This document shows positions 8,953 to 18,407 of a stretch of DNA of 18,407 nucleotides, piece after piece (the first letter of the stretch is position 1; the number at the start of each line of letters is the position of its first letter). A program made the position numbers and the translations under genes. The DNA lies in contig JANBPU010000304.1 of the NCBI GenBank assembly GCA_027575805.1, positions 1 to 18,407 of the forward strand, read 5' to 3'. Source of the DNA: Mycoemilia scoparia (Eukaryota > Kickxellomycota > Kickxellomycetes > Kickxellales > Kickxellaceae). Below the pieces are notes generated by a model. The model saw nothing but the letters and a program-made list of their open reading frames with translations. It searched no databases and had not been told where the DNA came from.

Positions 8953-11811
8953 TTAATACATAATGGTAATTCCTTGCTGAATCTTGGTCATAACATGACA
9001 TCTAATCCCTTTACGCTTATGAAACTCATCAATGGCTTCCTGTTTAATATCATCTCTATCAAGCCCCAATCTCAGCATAATATTTTCTACCTCATGCGAT
9101 TGAACCCAAATACGATAATCCAAGAATTTCAATACCTGCTGCTTAACTCGTGCCAATTCGGGCCTTCCAAACAAAAACTGGCGAGTCAGTACCAATCGCC
9201 TCATTGAGAATCTCTGTTCCTCATACGATAACATATCTCCAATAATATTCAACAAGGCAAGCACAACCTTGACGGAATATATATAAGGAACGCGGATATA
9301 CTCGTGACTGTGCCGCTTACGTATCCTGTCCAGCAGGACTATTACTATGACGGCGGTCATGACATCGACATGCAACTGGTCAAAGATATCAAATACACAG
9401 GTCTCGAATCTATTGACTACGCTGTACCCAGGTACTTGCAAGGGCCGCTCTTCGATGTCAAAGGTTTCGGCCAGCAGCTCTTTGTATTTTTCAATAATTA
9501 TTGGGTGGGGTATGTGGTCGTGGTAGGTTATACAGTCACGATAGTCGAATAGACGGTAAAATCTGAGCTCGGACTCATACTCAGATTCCTTGGTTTTTAC
9601 AGGCACTATTTCTTTGTCGCTGTAGAATTCAACGATGTCATATTCATCAAGACAATCGTGGAATGGCAGGGCTTTGGACAATTCTTCGTATGGGATGGTT
9701 TCCATCTCGGGGACTACTATTGTATTCGAGGTTTCTGGTCGGTTGTAGCAAGGGTCACTGGCGTCCCCGTTGTGGCCGCGATTGTCATCATAGACGCCGG
9801 AGACCTCATCGGTCATGGTGGTGTCGCTTTCGCAAGACCGAGACATTGGAAGCCTCCTTGCCGTCGATTCACCTCCAGTGCCACCATTCATATCCTTGGG
9901 TACGCGGCGAGATGGTGGAGGAGGAACCACAACATGGGCAGTAGTCTCGTCGACAACAAACGTAGAGCCGTGCAAGGGATGAGATGAAGACGATATCGTC
10001 GCACCACCTGAACTTGCCTCATACATCATGTTTCTTGGAAGAGAGCTGGAAGAATAGGCAGCCATTGCACCATGCGGTTGTTGTTGCTGGGGGTGGTGAT
10101 GGTGGTGGTGGTGGTGGTGGTAGTAGTAGTAGTAGTGACCAGTACCATCGACACGCTGGCTACCCATAGTAATATTGGCATTCGACGTGGTGTTGGCTGC
10201 TGTTGTGGGAAGAGCAGCACAGGATAATGCGGAAGTCTCGCAGCCATCGTGACATTTTCCTGGAGGAAGAAGCATTGTATCATAACCAGCGCTAGTAGTG
10301 CTGCTGCATGGAAAACCCTTGGTGATAGAAGAATAAAGGTTATGCATCGTAGTCATGGGTTGGTGTGGAGGCATCTTTTGATCAGAAGGAGGCGCTGACA
10401 AGGCGTCACTTCTACTGCAGCAGCTGCTTTCATGCACAAGAGTGGCAGCTGACATCCCATGTGTCCAGCCAGTTCTTTGTTCCTCTGCCGCACTTTTCTG
10501 CACTATTCCCAGTTGCTGTTTAATATTATAATGGTGCGGTGAAGTGGAATATAGCAATTGTGGCTGTTGCTGAAGTATGCTGCTATCCCTAATTCCACCG
10601 CTCCTCCAAGAGAGTGGTGGTGTCCCAGAATAAGGTTGTGGTGGTGCTTGGGGCTGCTCTTGGCAGGGCGGTGGAAGCTGCATGGACGAGATGGATGAAC
10701 GACGCGAGCTTTTTTGGGAGTGGTGGATGTAGCTGTACTGGTGGTAAAGATGCTGGTGCTGGTAACTACAGTCATCTTGCAAATCCTGTGGTGTGGCTGT
10801 ATCGCCAGCGCCAACACCGGCTGGAGGATTGGAGGAGTGCGAAAGATCTACGCAGGATGAAGAAGCACCTCCACCAAAGCCATACGATGGCGAATCAGTG
10901 ACCGACGAAGCAGAAGAAGACAAGGAAGGGGCAGTGTTTGTGGTTCTGTAGATATCGCACCTAATGTCTCTGCTACTTCCATTGTTGTTAGATTGTTCAC
11001 AGCTTGGACAATCATTACCAGCGACATCCTGATTATAAATAGCCGACGACGATGTTGTTGTTGTTGTTGTGAGAGATATGGCTTCTACACCATCGACAAG
11101 ATCAACGCCAGTGTTGTTACTGGTGGTCCTGTTACCAAGCTTTTTGCTGTTCTTGCTGCCGACTGGACCTTTGCGTCTAATGCTGTCCCGAAATGTGGAT
11201 ACTATCCGGGCCTTGCCACCACTACCGCCGGTAAATTTGCGGGGCGACGATGATTTCTTTACGCTGTCCGAAACAGCGACCTGAGTCATGTATTCAAGAG
11301 TCGGCGATGGTTTGTCGCAGCTATTGCAGGATACCAGCTCACCATGGGCAGATACGTGAGCCTCGCTGCATATCGTATGGGATGCTGAGGCAAGTGATGG
11401 TGGTAGTGGTGGCGATAGAAAATCAAGGCCACCACCAGCACTCCTCCGAGAGCTAGCAGTGCTTGGCGTATTAGATGTAGCAGCAGATATTGTGGCTGGC
11501 TTTGTTGGTGTCACTATTGCAACTGCAGTGGATGCTGCTGCCGCTGCTGCTGCTGCTCTCCGTGAGGTTCGGGTGCCAAATCTGCGTTTGGATGGCGAAG
11601 GTAGCCTTATGTCCGCCGTGGCAGTGGTTTTTTTGTGCTGGTGATAAGCCGATTGTAGATCATTTTGTTGGTGGTGCAGGCTGGCAGACGTTTGTGAAGA
11701 TGGCGATGATGCCATTGACGACGACGAATTGTCGTTTCTCCCGTGCTGTTTTGGTGCTGGCGCTGTGATGGCAGACATTGGGTGAAATATTAGGAGGCTT
11801 CTTGGGAACAT
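8953..11811 (-). CDS. Low-complexity protein with a C-terminal degenerate cyclin-box domain (Pho80/PCL type)
   Basis: The first ATG at 11811 gives 952 residues; an internal ATG at 11778 (MSAITAPAPKQHG) gives 941 and is an equally good start, since neither has a purine at -3. The first 700 residues are disordered: an Ala run near 84-95, many Ser/Gln/Pro stretches, and a Tyr5-His10-Pro-Gln4 block near 559-578. The last 250 are folded and acidic/aromatic. Residues about 800-912 follow the cyclin-box pattern of Pho80/PCL cyclins: a helix ending VIVLLDRI (family: aliYLDR), then KVVLALLNIIGDML (family: allvAsKfl), then ELARVKQQVLKFLDYRIWV (family: ELNrLE.efL.lLdfrLfV). Cyclins bind and activate CDKs, but the Lys and Glu usual for CDK contact are not in their places. 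Long N-terminal tails are common in fungal cyclin-like proteins. No intron is needed. It lies 2.5 kb upstream of DBF4 on the same strand. Confidence 0.68.
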   Translation of the reverse strand: MFPRSLLIFHPMSAITAPAPKQHGRNDNSSSSMASSPSSQTSASLHHQQNDLQSAYHQHKKTTATADIRLPSPSKRRFGTRTSRRAAAAAAAASTAVAIVTPTKPATISAATSNTPSTASSRRSAGGGLDFLSPPLPPSLASASHTICSEAHVSAHGELVSCNSCDKPSPTLEYMTQVAVSDSVKKSSSPRKFTGGSGGKARIVSTFRDSIRRKGPVGSKNSKKLGNRTTSNNTGVDLVDGVEAISLTTTTTTSSSAIYNQDVAGNDCPSCEQSNNNGSSRDIRCDIYRTTNTAPSLSSSASSVTDSPSYGFGGGASSSCVDLSHSSNPPAGVGAGDTATPQDLQDDCSYQHQHLYHQYSYIHHSQKSSRRSSISSMQLPPPCQEQPQAPPQPYSGTPPLSWRSGGIRDSSILQQQPQLLYSTSPHHYNIKQQLGIVQKSAAEEQRTGWTHGMSAATLVHESSCCSRSDALSAPPSDQKMPPHQPMTTMHNLYSSITKGFPCSSTTSAGYDTMLLPPGKCHDGCETSALSCAALPTTAANTTSNANITMGSQRVDGTGHYYYYYHHHHHHHHHPQQQQPHGAMAAYSSSSLPRNMMYEASSGGATISSSSHPLHGSTFVVDETTAHVVVPPPPSRRVPKDMNGGTGGESTARRLPMSRSCESDTTMTDEVSGVYDDNRGHNGDASDPCYNRPETSNTIVVPEMETIPYEELSKALPFHDCLDEYDIVEFYSDKEIVPVKTKESEYESELRFYRLFDYRDCITYHDHIPHPIIIEKYKELLAETFDIEERPLQVPGYSVVNRFETCVFDIFDQLHVDVMTAVIVIVLLDRIRKRHSHEYIRVPYIYSVKVVLALLNIIGDMLSYEEQRFSMRRLVLTRQFLFGRPELARVKQQVLKFLDYRIWVQSHEVENIMLRLGLDRDDIKQEAIDEFHKRKGIRCHVMTKIQQGITIMY
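10092..10137. repeat. GGT/GTA trinucleotide tract encoding the His and Tyr runs
   Basis: Plus-strand GGT-type units followed by five AGT units, read on the minus strand as Tyr5 then ten His codons (CAC, one CAT). It is a coding microsatellite in the disordered part of the cyclin-like protein, so length variation would be expected to be tolerated. Confidence 0.9.
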
Positions 11812-12182
11812 TCAGCAGTAGTAATGTTAATAGTAGCGGCGATGTAGTAGTGATAGTAGGTGTAATGAAGGAACAACATTCAAGTGGCACGAGGTCAGAA
11901 GCTAACAATAGGACCTCCTCTGTCTCCACAGATCAGCTGTCTCGGTTGGTTGTTTAGTTGGTGGGGTAGGGTTATCGCCGTTGTTCAGAAGTCGTAGTTC
12001 TCCACGCTTTTGTAAGCAGCGGTGTTGGCGTGGTATATGTAACAACAAAGGCAGCCTTATACGAGTCAAGAAATTGGCCTCCAAAGCTTGTCGGTATAAA
12101 TATCAAATGGCAACAGTGGTTTAATAAAGCCCTGTTGTAAATGGCAGCGGTGCGTATAAGCCCAGGCTCTGTTCGATCAATT

Positions 12183-12188
12183 ACGCGC
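12183..12188. promoter_or_regulatory. E2F/MBF-like site upstream of the cyclin-like gene
   Basis: ACGCGC on plus, TTGGCGCGT on minus, about 0.37-0.41 kb upstream of the candidate starts. The minus-strand form resembles the E2F consensus (TTTSGCGC) and the plus form the MBF core. It overlaps a CCAAT motif (plus strand). Motif match only. Confidence 0.35.
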
Positions 12189-13169
12189 CAATAGTGTATT
12201 GAAACCCCAGTATGGAAGCCTCAATAAGTGCAGCGTGTATGCGTTATTAGTAGTATCCTCTCTCTTTCTCTCTTTATGAAGAGAGTGACTTTATACAGTG
12301 TGTATAGTTGGATAGGGTTGGTAGGGTAGGCGGCAATAGTATATCGCTGTATGACAGCCAAAAGCAAACAATATGGAAAGGAAAAGAAAGATAGAAAGAT
12401 GGGTGGTAGTATGAAGCAAAATGCAGAAGCAGGCTAAGCGATATAAATATAAACGCAGGTGTGATGGCAGGATAATACCAGAAGGAAAAGGAGCACAGCG
12501 GGATGAACAATTTATATAAGGAGAAGCGAAAATCACAGAGGCAGTGGGAGGGAGGACGAAAATACACACGGCACAGCGGCAGCGGTTTGGTGAACAACAG
12601 GGCAAAAGCCCACACAGCCAAGGCCTATGCATCTGACAATAGAAGATGAGTTGGCGGGTGCAGCACAAGGCGAAAAGGCGTGACAGCTAGTAACAGAACT
12701 ACTGCCTTGGCCATTGTGGCTTTTGGAGGAAATCGTCAATCTCTCTGGATGCAAGCCTGGTGGTGTGTCTGGTACGCCTGGTGGTGGTTGTAAAGGAGAG
12801 GTGCGTTGCCAGCTGATACAAAATGAAGTGGGAGAGAGAATCTTCAGTGTGTGTGTGTGGGCGCGTGGCAGAGTGTCAGTAAGCAGGAGCAGCAGCGTCC
12901 ATCCATCAATCCACAACAACCATCATCAACATAACAATCACAATGCCTGGAGACTAGAAACGATTGTTATGCCACCACCACTTGCCTATGGGCTTCACAG
13001 TTTCTGCAGGGGGTGGGTCGCTGGGTTCCTCAGGCTCTCGGAGCCCACTCCCGGTCCACGGGTTCCTCTTTCATGTGTGGTGTTTTTATCTGCCAGCTTG
13101 AGCCACAGGGCAGGTAACACTGAACCAAGCCCATCCTCTCTTCCCTCCTCTCTCACACTAACCACGCCG

Positions 13170-13244
13170 CCTCTCTCTCTCTTTCTTTCTTTCTCGGTTG
13201 TCATGCTTTAAAAGACACCTCTGCTGCTCCTCTCTCTCTCTCTC
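13170..13244. repeat. CT-rich (GA on minus) tracts upstream of the cyclin-like gene
   Basis: Two runs, 13170-13195 (CT units then CTTT units) and 13229-13244 (CT units). Fungal promoters often carry such pyrimidine tracts, but these are 1.4 kb from the start codon and may simply be microsatellites. Confidence 0.7.
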
Positions 13245-14350
13245 GTAGTTCATGGGTGTCGAGGTTGAAACCGATATATGCAGCTTAGCCTTCATATCCT
13301 CATATTGGCCAACGACACCCTTACAGTCGCCCTTGGCCCTCCTTCGTGCCCCACAGTCTCACATGGAGGCGGCTTATGCTGATGCATTCTGGCCGGAGTA
13401 ATAGTTAGACACATGGGCACACGGAACAACAGGAGATATAAAGAAGCACATTATACCCCATATATGTCGGTCTGGCCATTCGAGCATAGGAACTACTGGA
13501 ACTGATGCTGCATCTCTGCAGCTCGGCCCCCATCACTACCACCACCATCATCCTCATCGGATGCTATGTGGCATGTCCATGTACGTGGATATGATAGGGC
13601 ATGTTCTCTGTAGCGTGCGGTCTCTCCATTTATCGCTTTGCTTTCCTTTCATCGGTAGAAGCAACGCTGGCAGGATGAAACAGGCAGGCCAAAACACATC
13701 ATCACAAAATCACACCATCACGCTTTGCTGTGGTGAAAATAGCTTCCATCAAATCGAAGCTAGCAATCTCTCTCTGCCCACCTTATCGGTGTTAGAGTAC
13801 CAAAGCCATGTGTCCTTGCCGCTGTGGTTTGCGATAAGGTGGAAGACATTGCACTCGGGTTTAGCTCAAGCCTACATTTACACATGCTTACAAGCCTTTC
13901 AAATAGAACCACCAAGGGTATGAAGCGGCAACTCCAGGATGTCCAATCGCCGTAATAAAGGCTTTACTGTATCACATAATCATTGAGACATGATCAAAAA
14001 TGTTATACCACAAAAGCTTGCTCTCCGCCAATGTATAGAAAATATCCGATAACGTGACCCAGTACACACCCACGCCCACAACTGAGGTACACTCATCATC
14101 CATTCATCCGCACGCTCAATATAATAGCCTCTCGTATATTGGCGAAGGAGACGTTGGTTCCTGTGGGCTCAAACAGCCTTTGGTCCCATTCTAAGTGCTG
14201 GTGGTGATCAAAGCACACATAGGCTAGTGGCTGATAGCACTAGTAGTGGTGATAGTGCAGTAGCAATGGTATCATTAGTTTTTATAGATTTGTTATTTAC
14301 GTGTGGGGCCATATACTAGTAACAAAGCAGAACCTTACATGGTCACGTTA

Positions 14351-14394
14351 AGGCACATGTTCATGCTACCAATACCTTAAAGAGTCATGTGCCT
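14351..14394. repeat. Perfect 9-bp inverted repeat (hairpin candidate)
   Basis: AGGCACATG (14351-14359) and CATGTGCCT (14386-14394), separated by 26 nt. No U-run follows and no further stem extension is seen. Could be chance or a factor-binding palindrome. Confidence 0.4.
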
Positions 14395-15292
14395 GGCTTC
14401 CATATTTCTCACTATTTCTATTAAATCCAGGCCCCGCCACCCTCACCACATGCTTCAAGACATGTTCATCCACACTTCTTATCACAAGTGTCCCTTTGAC
14501 CTCCATATAATGCACATGTATGTATCAATGTATGAATAGGCTAGTAATGGCGCTACTTTCTTTTATTCCATGTGGATTATTGTGGAAATGATAATTTGGC
14601 GTGTCTTTAGACCTCCTCCACCAAACTAATGCAGCAGCAACGTATCAATAAGGGTGGTGGATATCGATCTGGGCCGCCTTACTTGCATGCTTTCGCCAAC
14701 TTATCTATAGCCACCCACCATTGATTCTATTGTGATAGTGGCCCGGAAGAAACACCAAAAGTTTCGTTTGTTGGATCAAAGCCCGGATTTGAACACATGT
14801 ATAGGTGTATGTGCATGCAAATGTGTGTGTGGTACACAGCGGACATTGGAACTTGCTTATTAATAGAACAATAACGACAACAGCAGCAGCCATCAAGCTA
14901 GAAAGGCGATGAAGGCGGTCCTGCCTTAACCACCACTGGCATTGGCATGTGTATTCTATGATTGGGATATAATCAATCTACAGTAGTATAGTCATCGTGG
15001 CTATTTGACTTTCTGTAACAAAGGCGTTTCGCTCATGCAGGAATAATGGCAGCGGCAGTTATACGCTATTCAAAGTACCAGGTCATCCGTTTTCCCCCCA
15101 TGCAGCAAATATGAATAGCAATATTGGGTATCAATAAAATGCTGTTATACTCAGGTACAATGATAATATCTCCAACATCTCTGCCAACTACAAGTGTTAG
15201 CTTTATATAATATATGCATACAGAAGGTGCACAGACAAGGATGATGGCGGTGGGATTTTCTGGATTTAGAAGTTGGAATTCTGAGGGGAGAG

Positions 15293-15316
15293 CATGCCAT
15301 GCCATGCCATGTCATG
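15293..15316. repeat. CATGC pentanucleotide microsatellite
   Basis: Three CATGC units, then CATGT and CATG, 24 nt in all. It is also rich in GCATGC-type palindromes. Confidence 0.9.
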
Positions 15317-15772
15317 ACGCGGTCATGGCTGATGAATGAGTTTGGAATCAAGGAACGGATGATTTAAAGGACAATACGAATGGTTGCCTTCCCCTTTTTT
15401 GGAACAGAATGGTCCCACCGTATTATGATTCCTGTGTATGGCAAAAGGTCCATGTGACTCCATTCTTGAGAATATGAACATCTACAACATCTACATAAAA
15501 GCCGTGAGATAAATGGTTTTCAGCTCGTTAGATAAATACAACGACATTTTCAAAGACTGCTGTTTACATACAAACGTATGCCGCAAAGGGTAGAGAGCAT
15601 TGCTTCTAAAAACAACCGAATTTTTAGTAATGACTGTTATTGTTATTAGTTGTACAAAATATATTTACCTAAAAACCGGTCTTTCTCCTCTCTTTTTCTT
15701 TCTCCCCACATAAAGGCACGTTTTTAATATATTTGTCCTGCTTTTTTCTCCTTTCTCTCCGTCTTTGACATC

Positions 15773-15813
15773 ATCATCAGCATCATCATCATCACCACCA
15801 CCACCAACAACAA
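15773..15813. repeat. CAT/CAC/CAA trinucleotide tract
   Basis: Successive runs of CAT, then CAC/ACC, then CAA units in noncoding DNA. The open frame running through it on the minus strand (15665-15853) is just this repeat. Confidence 0.85.
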
Positions 15814-16063
15814 CACCACATAGCAATAACAAAAACAATAGCAATAACGACATTTGTTATTAGGATTCTTTGTCAATTCCTTTTTTCCTGCCATCCCATT
15901 TCAAACAAGAATGGGTTGCTTTCGTTTGGTTTCCACAGTATGTATTTTCCGGGCTTTGCAATGCACATGCATACCGTGTGGAATGATAAGTTAGTTGCTG
16001 TTGTTGCTTTATGTGGAGAAAGGAAATACGAATGGTTCTTTGATCTCATGTAGTTATTTATGA

Positions 16064-16091
16064 ATGTATGTATGTATGTATGTATGTATGT
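16064..16091. repeat. (ATGT)7 tetranucleotide microsatellite
   Basis: Seven perfect ATGT units, 28 nt. Confidence 0.95.
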
Positions 16092-16276
16092 GCTTGGCAA
16101 CATGGAATGTCAACAATTCCAACAGAAATAATAACAATGACCAAGCATTGGTACTACTGATGCTACTATTGTAACCAACCAATTACCAATATTATTTTCT
16201 GACTAAAAAAATACTCGGATTTAGAGATCGATTGTGTCTGTAGAGAAAACATCGGTACTAACTCTATTAGTAAAGT

Positions 16277-16299
16277 CCCCCTCCCCCTCCCCCTCCCCC
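16277..16299 (-). repeat. Four G5 runs with single-base loops: G-quadruplex candidate
   Basis: Plus strand has four runs of five C separated by single T; the minus strand therefore carries (GGGGGA)3GGGGG. Tracts this long with one-base loops are among the strongest known intramolecular G4 patterns. No gene start lies nearby. Confidence 0.85.
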
Positions 16300-16432
16300 T
16301 CCTTCCTCCTTTTTTTTATTAAAACACATTGCCAAGCATTAGATACTACATAACCACAACAACAGTAGGAACAACAGTATCGACACCAATTATCAGAATC
16401 TCCTTTGAAGATGTGTGTGTACCAGAAGAATA

Positions 16433-16548
16433 CCCTGGATAATAGCCAATAATCTGTCAGGCTCCAGCCAAAGTGTATTGGGTATGGGCCGACTTGCAGA
16501 GAATATATGAGCACATTTGTCTGTTTCCTTTTGATGGAGAACTTGCCA
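16433..16548. repeat. Diverged tandem duplication, copy A
   Basis: 116 bp running from CCCTGGATAATAGCCAAT to GGAGAACTTGCCA, matching copy B (16596-16713) base for base at roughly three quarters of positions by eye. It contains a hairpin candidate (CCAA, AGTGTA loop, TTGG). Coding potential not evident. Confidence 0.75.
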
Positions 16549-16595
16549 ATTGGCAGAGTAGTGGTCGTCTTCTCTAGAAGGATACTAGTATATTC

Positions 16596-16713
16596 CCCTG
16601 GACACTAGCCAATCATCGCTGAGACACCAGCCCAAATGTATGGGCTATGAGTTGATTTGCAGGGGATGCGTGAGGGGATCTCTGTCTGTTCCCTTTTGAC
16701 GGAGAACTTGCCA
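16596..16713. repeat. Diverged tandem duplication, copy B
   Basis: 118 bp from CCCTGGACACTAGCCAAT to GGAGAACTTGCCA, 163 bp downstream of copy A in the same orientation. Its hairpin is longer (AGCCCA, AATGTA loop, TGGGCT) at the same place as that of copy A. Confidence 0.75.
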
Positions 16714-18058
16714 GCTGTTGCATCGGTGTTAATGTTTTTTGAAAAAATAAAGACAGGCAGAAAGAACATGTGTCAAATGTTGTTATGCATAAGGCCTTTA
16801 ATAGGTTGTATGTAAAGAAGGAGTGCCCTTATCGTGTGACACAGTGAAACAGTCAGCAAACTTTGATTTCGGTGGCAAGCAGGATGGGATAGGGAGTCTC
16901 AGCATGTCGGCATGCCATTGAAAGACAGACATACACACGCATGTGCTCAAGAATAAACAAATGACCATTCCTTGCATTAGATTTCACCAAGCTCAACAAC
17001 AGCAGTGGTACAATGACAATAAATGTCATGAACAAATATCAGTCGGCGATGTATGTAATAACAACATTTCAGTTTAACGCGAATCGATCGATTGTTTGTT
17101 GTCTGCAACCAACATTGCCGCCGCCTCATAGCTATTAAAAACAACCCCTTCAGACCATATTCATCGAGTTTCATTTCAATAAAAGCCGCGCCCACAAACC
17201 ATCAAGGACAGCCATTTGTTTTCTCAATGCAGGGATGACTTAACGGTTGGTTGTGTTAGAAAGATGGATTATAGCATCATCAGCTTCGTGTCAAATCTAT
17301 GGTAGTAGGCAGAAATGGGTGGGTCCTCATCAGATATTTTATATGCAACTACTACTCCTGGGGACCCGACATTTTGCCCAAGGCCCTGTGAAATATAACC
17401 AACTTGTGGAATGTAGGCTCAGGAGCTTTAAATAAAATAATACACAGCCAAGGCAATTATACCATTACAGTCATCACCTTTATTACCATCATTATCACTA
17501 GTAATGGCAATAATAGTAACAATGTATCTTTTTTAAAGCCGATCTATGATTTTTAAATGGTTTGCATCAAACACCATACTCTATCCCCTCCATCCTTACG
17601 AAGCTGCTTACTTCCTCTTTTAATACCGAACTCTAACAAGATAGGTACATGTACAGGCCATTATCACGGGCAAGTGGCAGTTGAACATGCTGCTACATGG
17701 GCCCAACAGATCTACTACATACAGGCACTTTTATGTAGAGCATACACCAAGGTCCTCAAGTACATACACATACATGCGGTGGGCTGCAATAGCCTATTAT
17801 CAATCACTGACTGACCAGCTATAAGCAAGATGAAAATCGCGTGATAGCATCGCGGCATCATGATTATTACTTTGAATGATACTAGTGTTGGTGGTCACTA
17901 TTCCTTGCAACAAAATGGTCAGCTAGCCATCAGGGTTAAAAAGCCTCCTTCTCTCCCTCCTATAGTAGGAATAAAACTGAGCTGTAGTAGGGATATTTCA
18001 AACCTCGCGCTTTCTTGTATTACATTAATACAAGATTATACTTATTAAATGGCCATAT

Positions 18059-18152
18059 GGATCATAGTTTTTGAGGAGTTCTGTTGGTGGTCAACGATTA
18101 TAGAGGCAATCGCAGTTGATTATCAACATTTACCCTTCAAAAATAACTACCC
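18059..18152 (-). mobile_element. MITE-like element 8 (94 bp)
   Basis: Second-subtype copy in the opposite orientation to element 6: its inverse carries TGTTGATAATCAACTG, ATAATCGTTG and CCACCAA. The ends are GGATCATAGTTTTTGAGGAG and ACCCTTCAAAAATAACTACCC. ATAT flanks both sides (18055-18058 and 18153-18156). No gene is seen from here to 18407, only AT-rich sequence. Confidence 0.8.
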
Positions 18153-18407
18153 ATATATTGTTTGTATAGAGCAGCTATTGTTGTATATATACTTTTTATA
18201 ATAATTTGCGTGGTCGCCTGAAATTATCACACACATATATATATATACACTGCAACTTGAACTTTATTTTTAGTGTACCATTTCAAACCTCTCGGAATAA
18301 ACCTCTACCTTGTGGCCACATCTCTGTCTCTACAATCTCCTCCCATAAGTTTTGAGAATTTTTTTAAAAATTTCATTTTTTTACTAAAATTTCATCTCTT
18401 CTTTTGA

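Larger units (their letters stand above)
11812..18058. other. 6.2-kb stretch without a convincing gene
   Basis: No frame here looks like a protein. The longest (12714-13211 and 13561-13923, plus) show no domain, no conserved-looking motif and no paired splice sites. The first 1-1.5 kb are probably promoter and 5' UTR of the cyclin-like gene, with pyrimidine-rich runs on the plus strand. The rest holds microsatellites, a G-quadruplex candidate and a diverged tandem duplication, listed separately. Short multi-exon genes or noncoding RNAs cannot be ruled out by reading alone. Confidence 0.55.

Noticed and set aside
12714..13211. 165-codon plus-strand open frame
   Set aside because: Composition follows local low-complexity DNA (CT runs, CATCAACAA). 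No domain, and the start and end have no gene-like context.
13561..13923. 120-codon plus-strand open frame
   Set aside because: No recognisable motif, no splice partners and no conserved-looking segment; consistent with chance.
14705..14896. Possible tRNA on the minus strand (GTTCAAATCCGGGC near 14780-14795)
   Set aside because: The bases around the B-box-like motif do not form a T stem, and no A box or acceptor stem was found.

Overview
The window looks like nuclear DNA of a filamentous fungus, most likely an early-diverging (Mucoromycota-like) one. Three things suggest this: a DBF4-family protein with a fungal-type intron (GTAAGT donor, TACTAAT-like branch site); long AT-rich, microsatellite-laden intergenic DNA; and proteins full of Ser/Gln/His/Tyr runs. 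The phylum is inference from style, not from a marker gene.

Layout. Bases 1-2840 are an accessory-looking stretch. They hold one unrecognised minus-strand gene (488-2063) and six copies or fragments of a short terminal-inverted-repeat element (a MITE-like family with ends close to GGGTAATAATTTTTGAAGGG). Two more copies lie at 7494-7599 and 18059-18152. The unknown gene changes frame at a run of 11 C. Either one base has been gained there, or a 100-nt intron ending just before the run joins the two frames in phase; both readings are described.

Bases 2944-6413 (minus) carry a two-exon DBF4 orthologue, the regulatory subunit of the Cdc7 (DDK) replication kinase. Motifs N, M and the C-terminal CCHH zinc finger are all visible, along with a KEN box, a D-box candidate and clustered CDK sites. 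MCB-like ACGCG sites lie upstream. Bases 6414-8952 have no gene; they hold DBF4's upstream region, one MITE and the downstream region of the next gene.

Bases 8953-11811 (minus) encode a long low-complexity protein ending in a degenerate cyclin-box domain of the Pho80/PCL type. An E2F/MBF-like GGCGCGT site lies about 0.4 kb upstream. The two recognisable genes are thus both cell-cycle related, on the same strand and adjacent, each with an ACGCG-type site upstream. Shared G1/S control is an inference.

Bases 11812-18058 are a 6.2-kb stretch in which I find no convincing gene. It holds pyrimidine tracts, microsatellites, a strong G-quadruplex candidate, and a diverged tandem duplication of about 117 bp with a hairpin kept in both copies. 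No tRNA, rRNA or CRISPR array was recognised.
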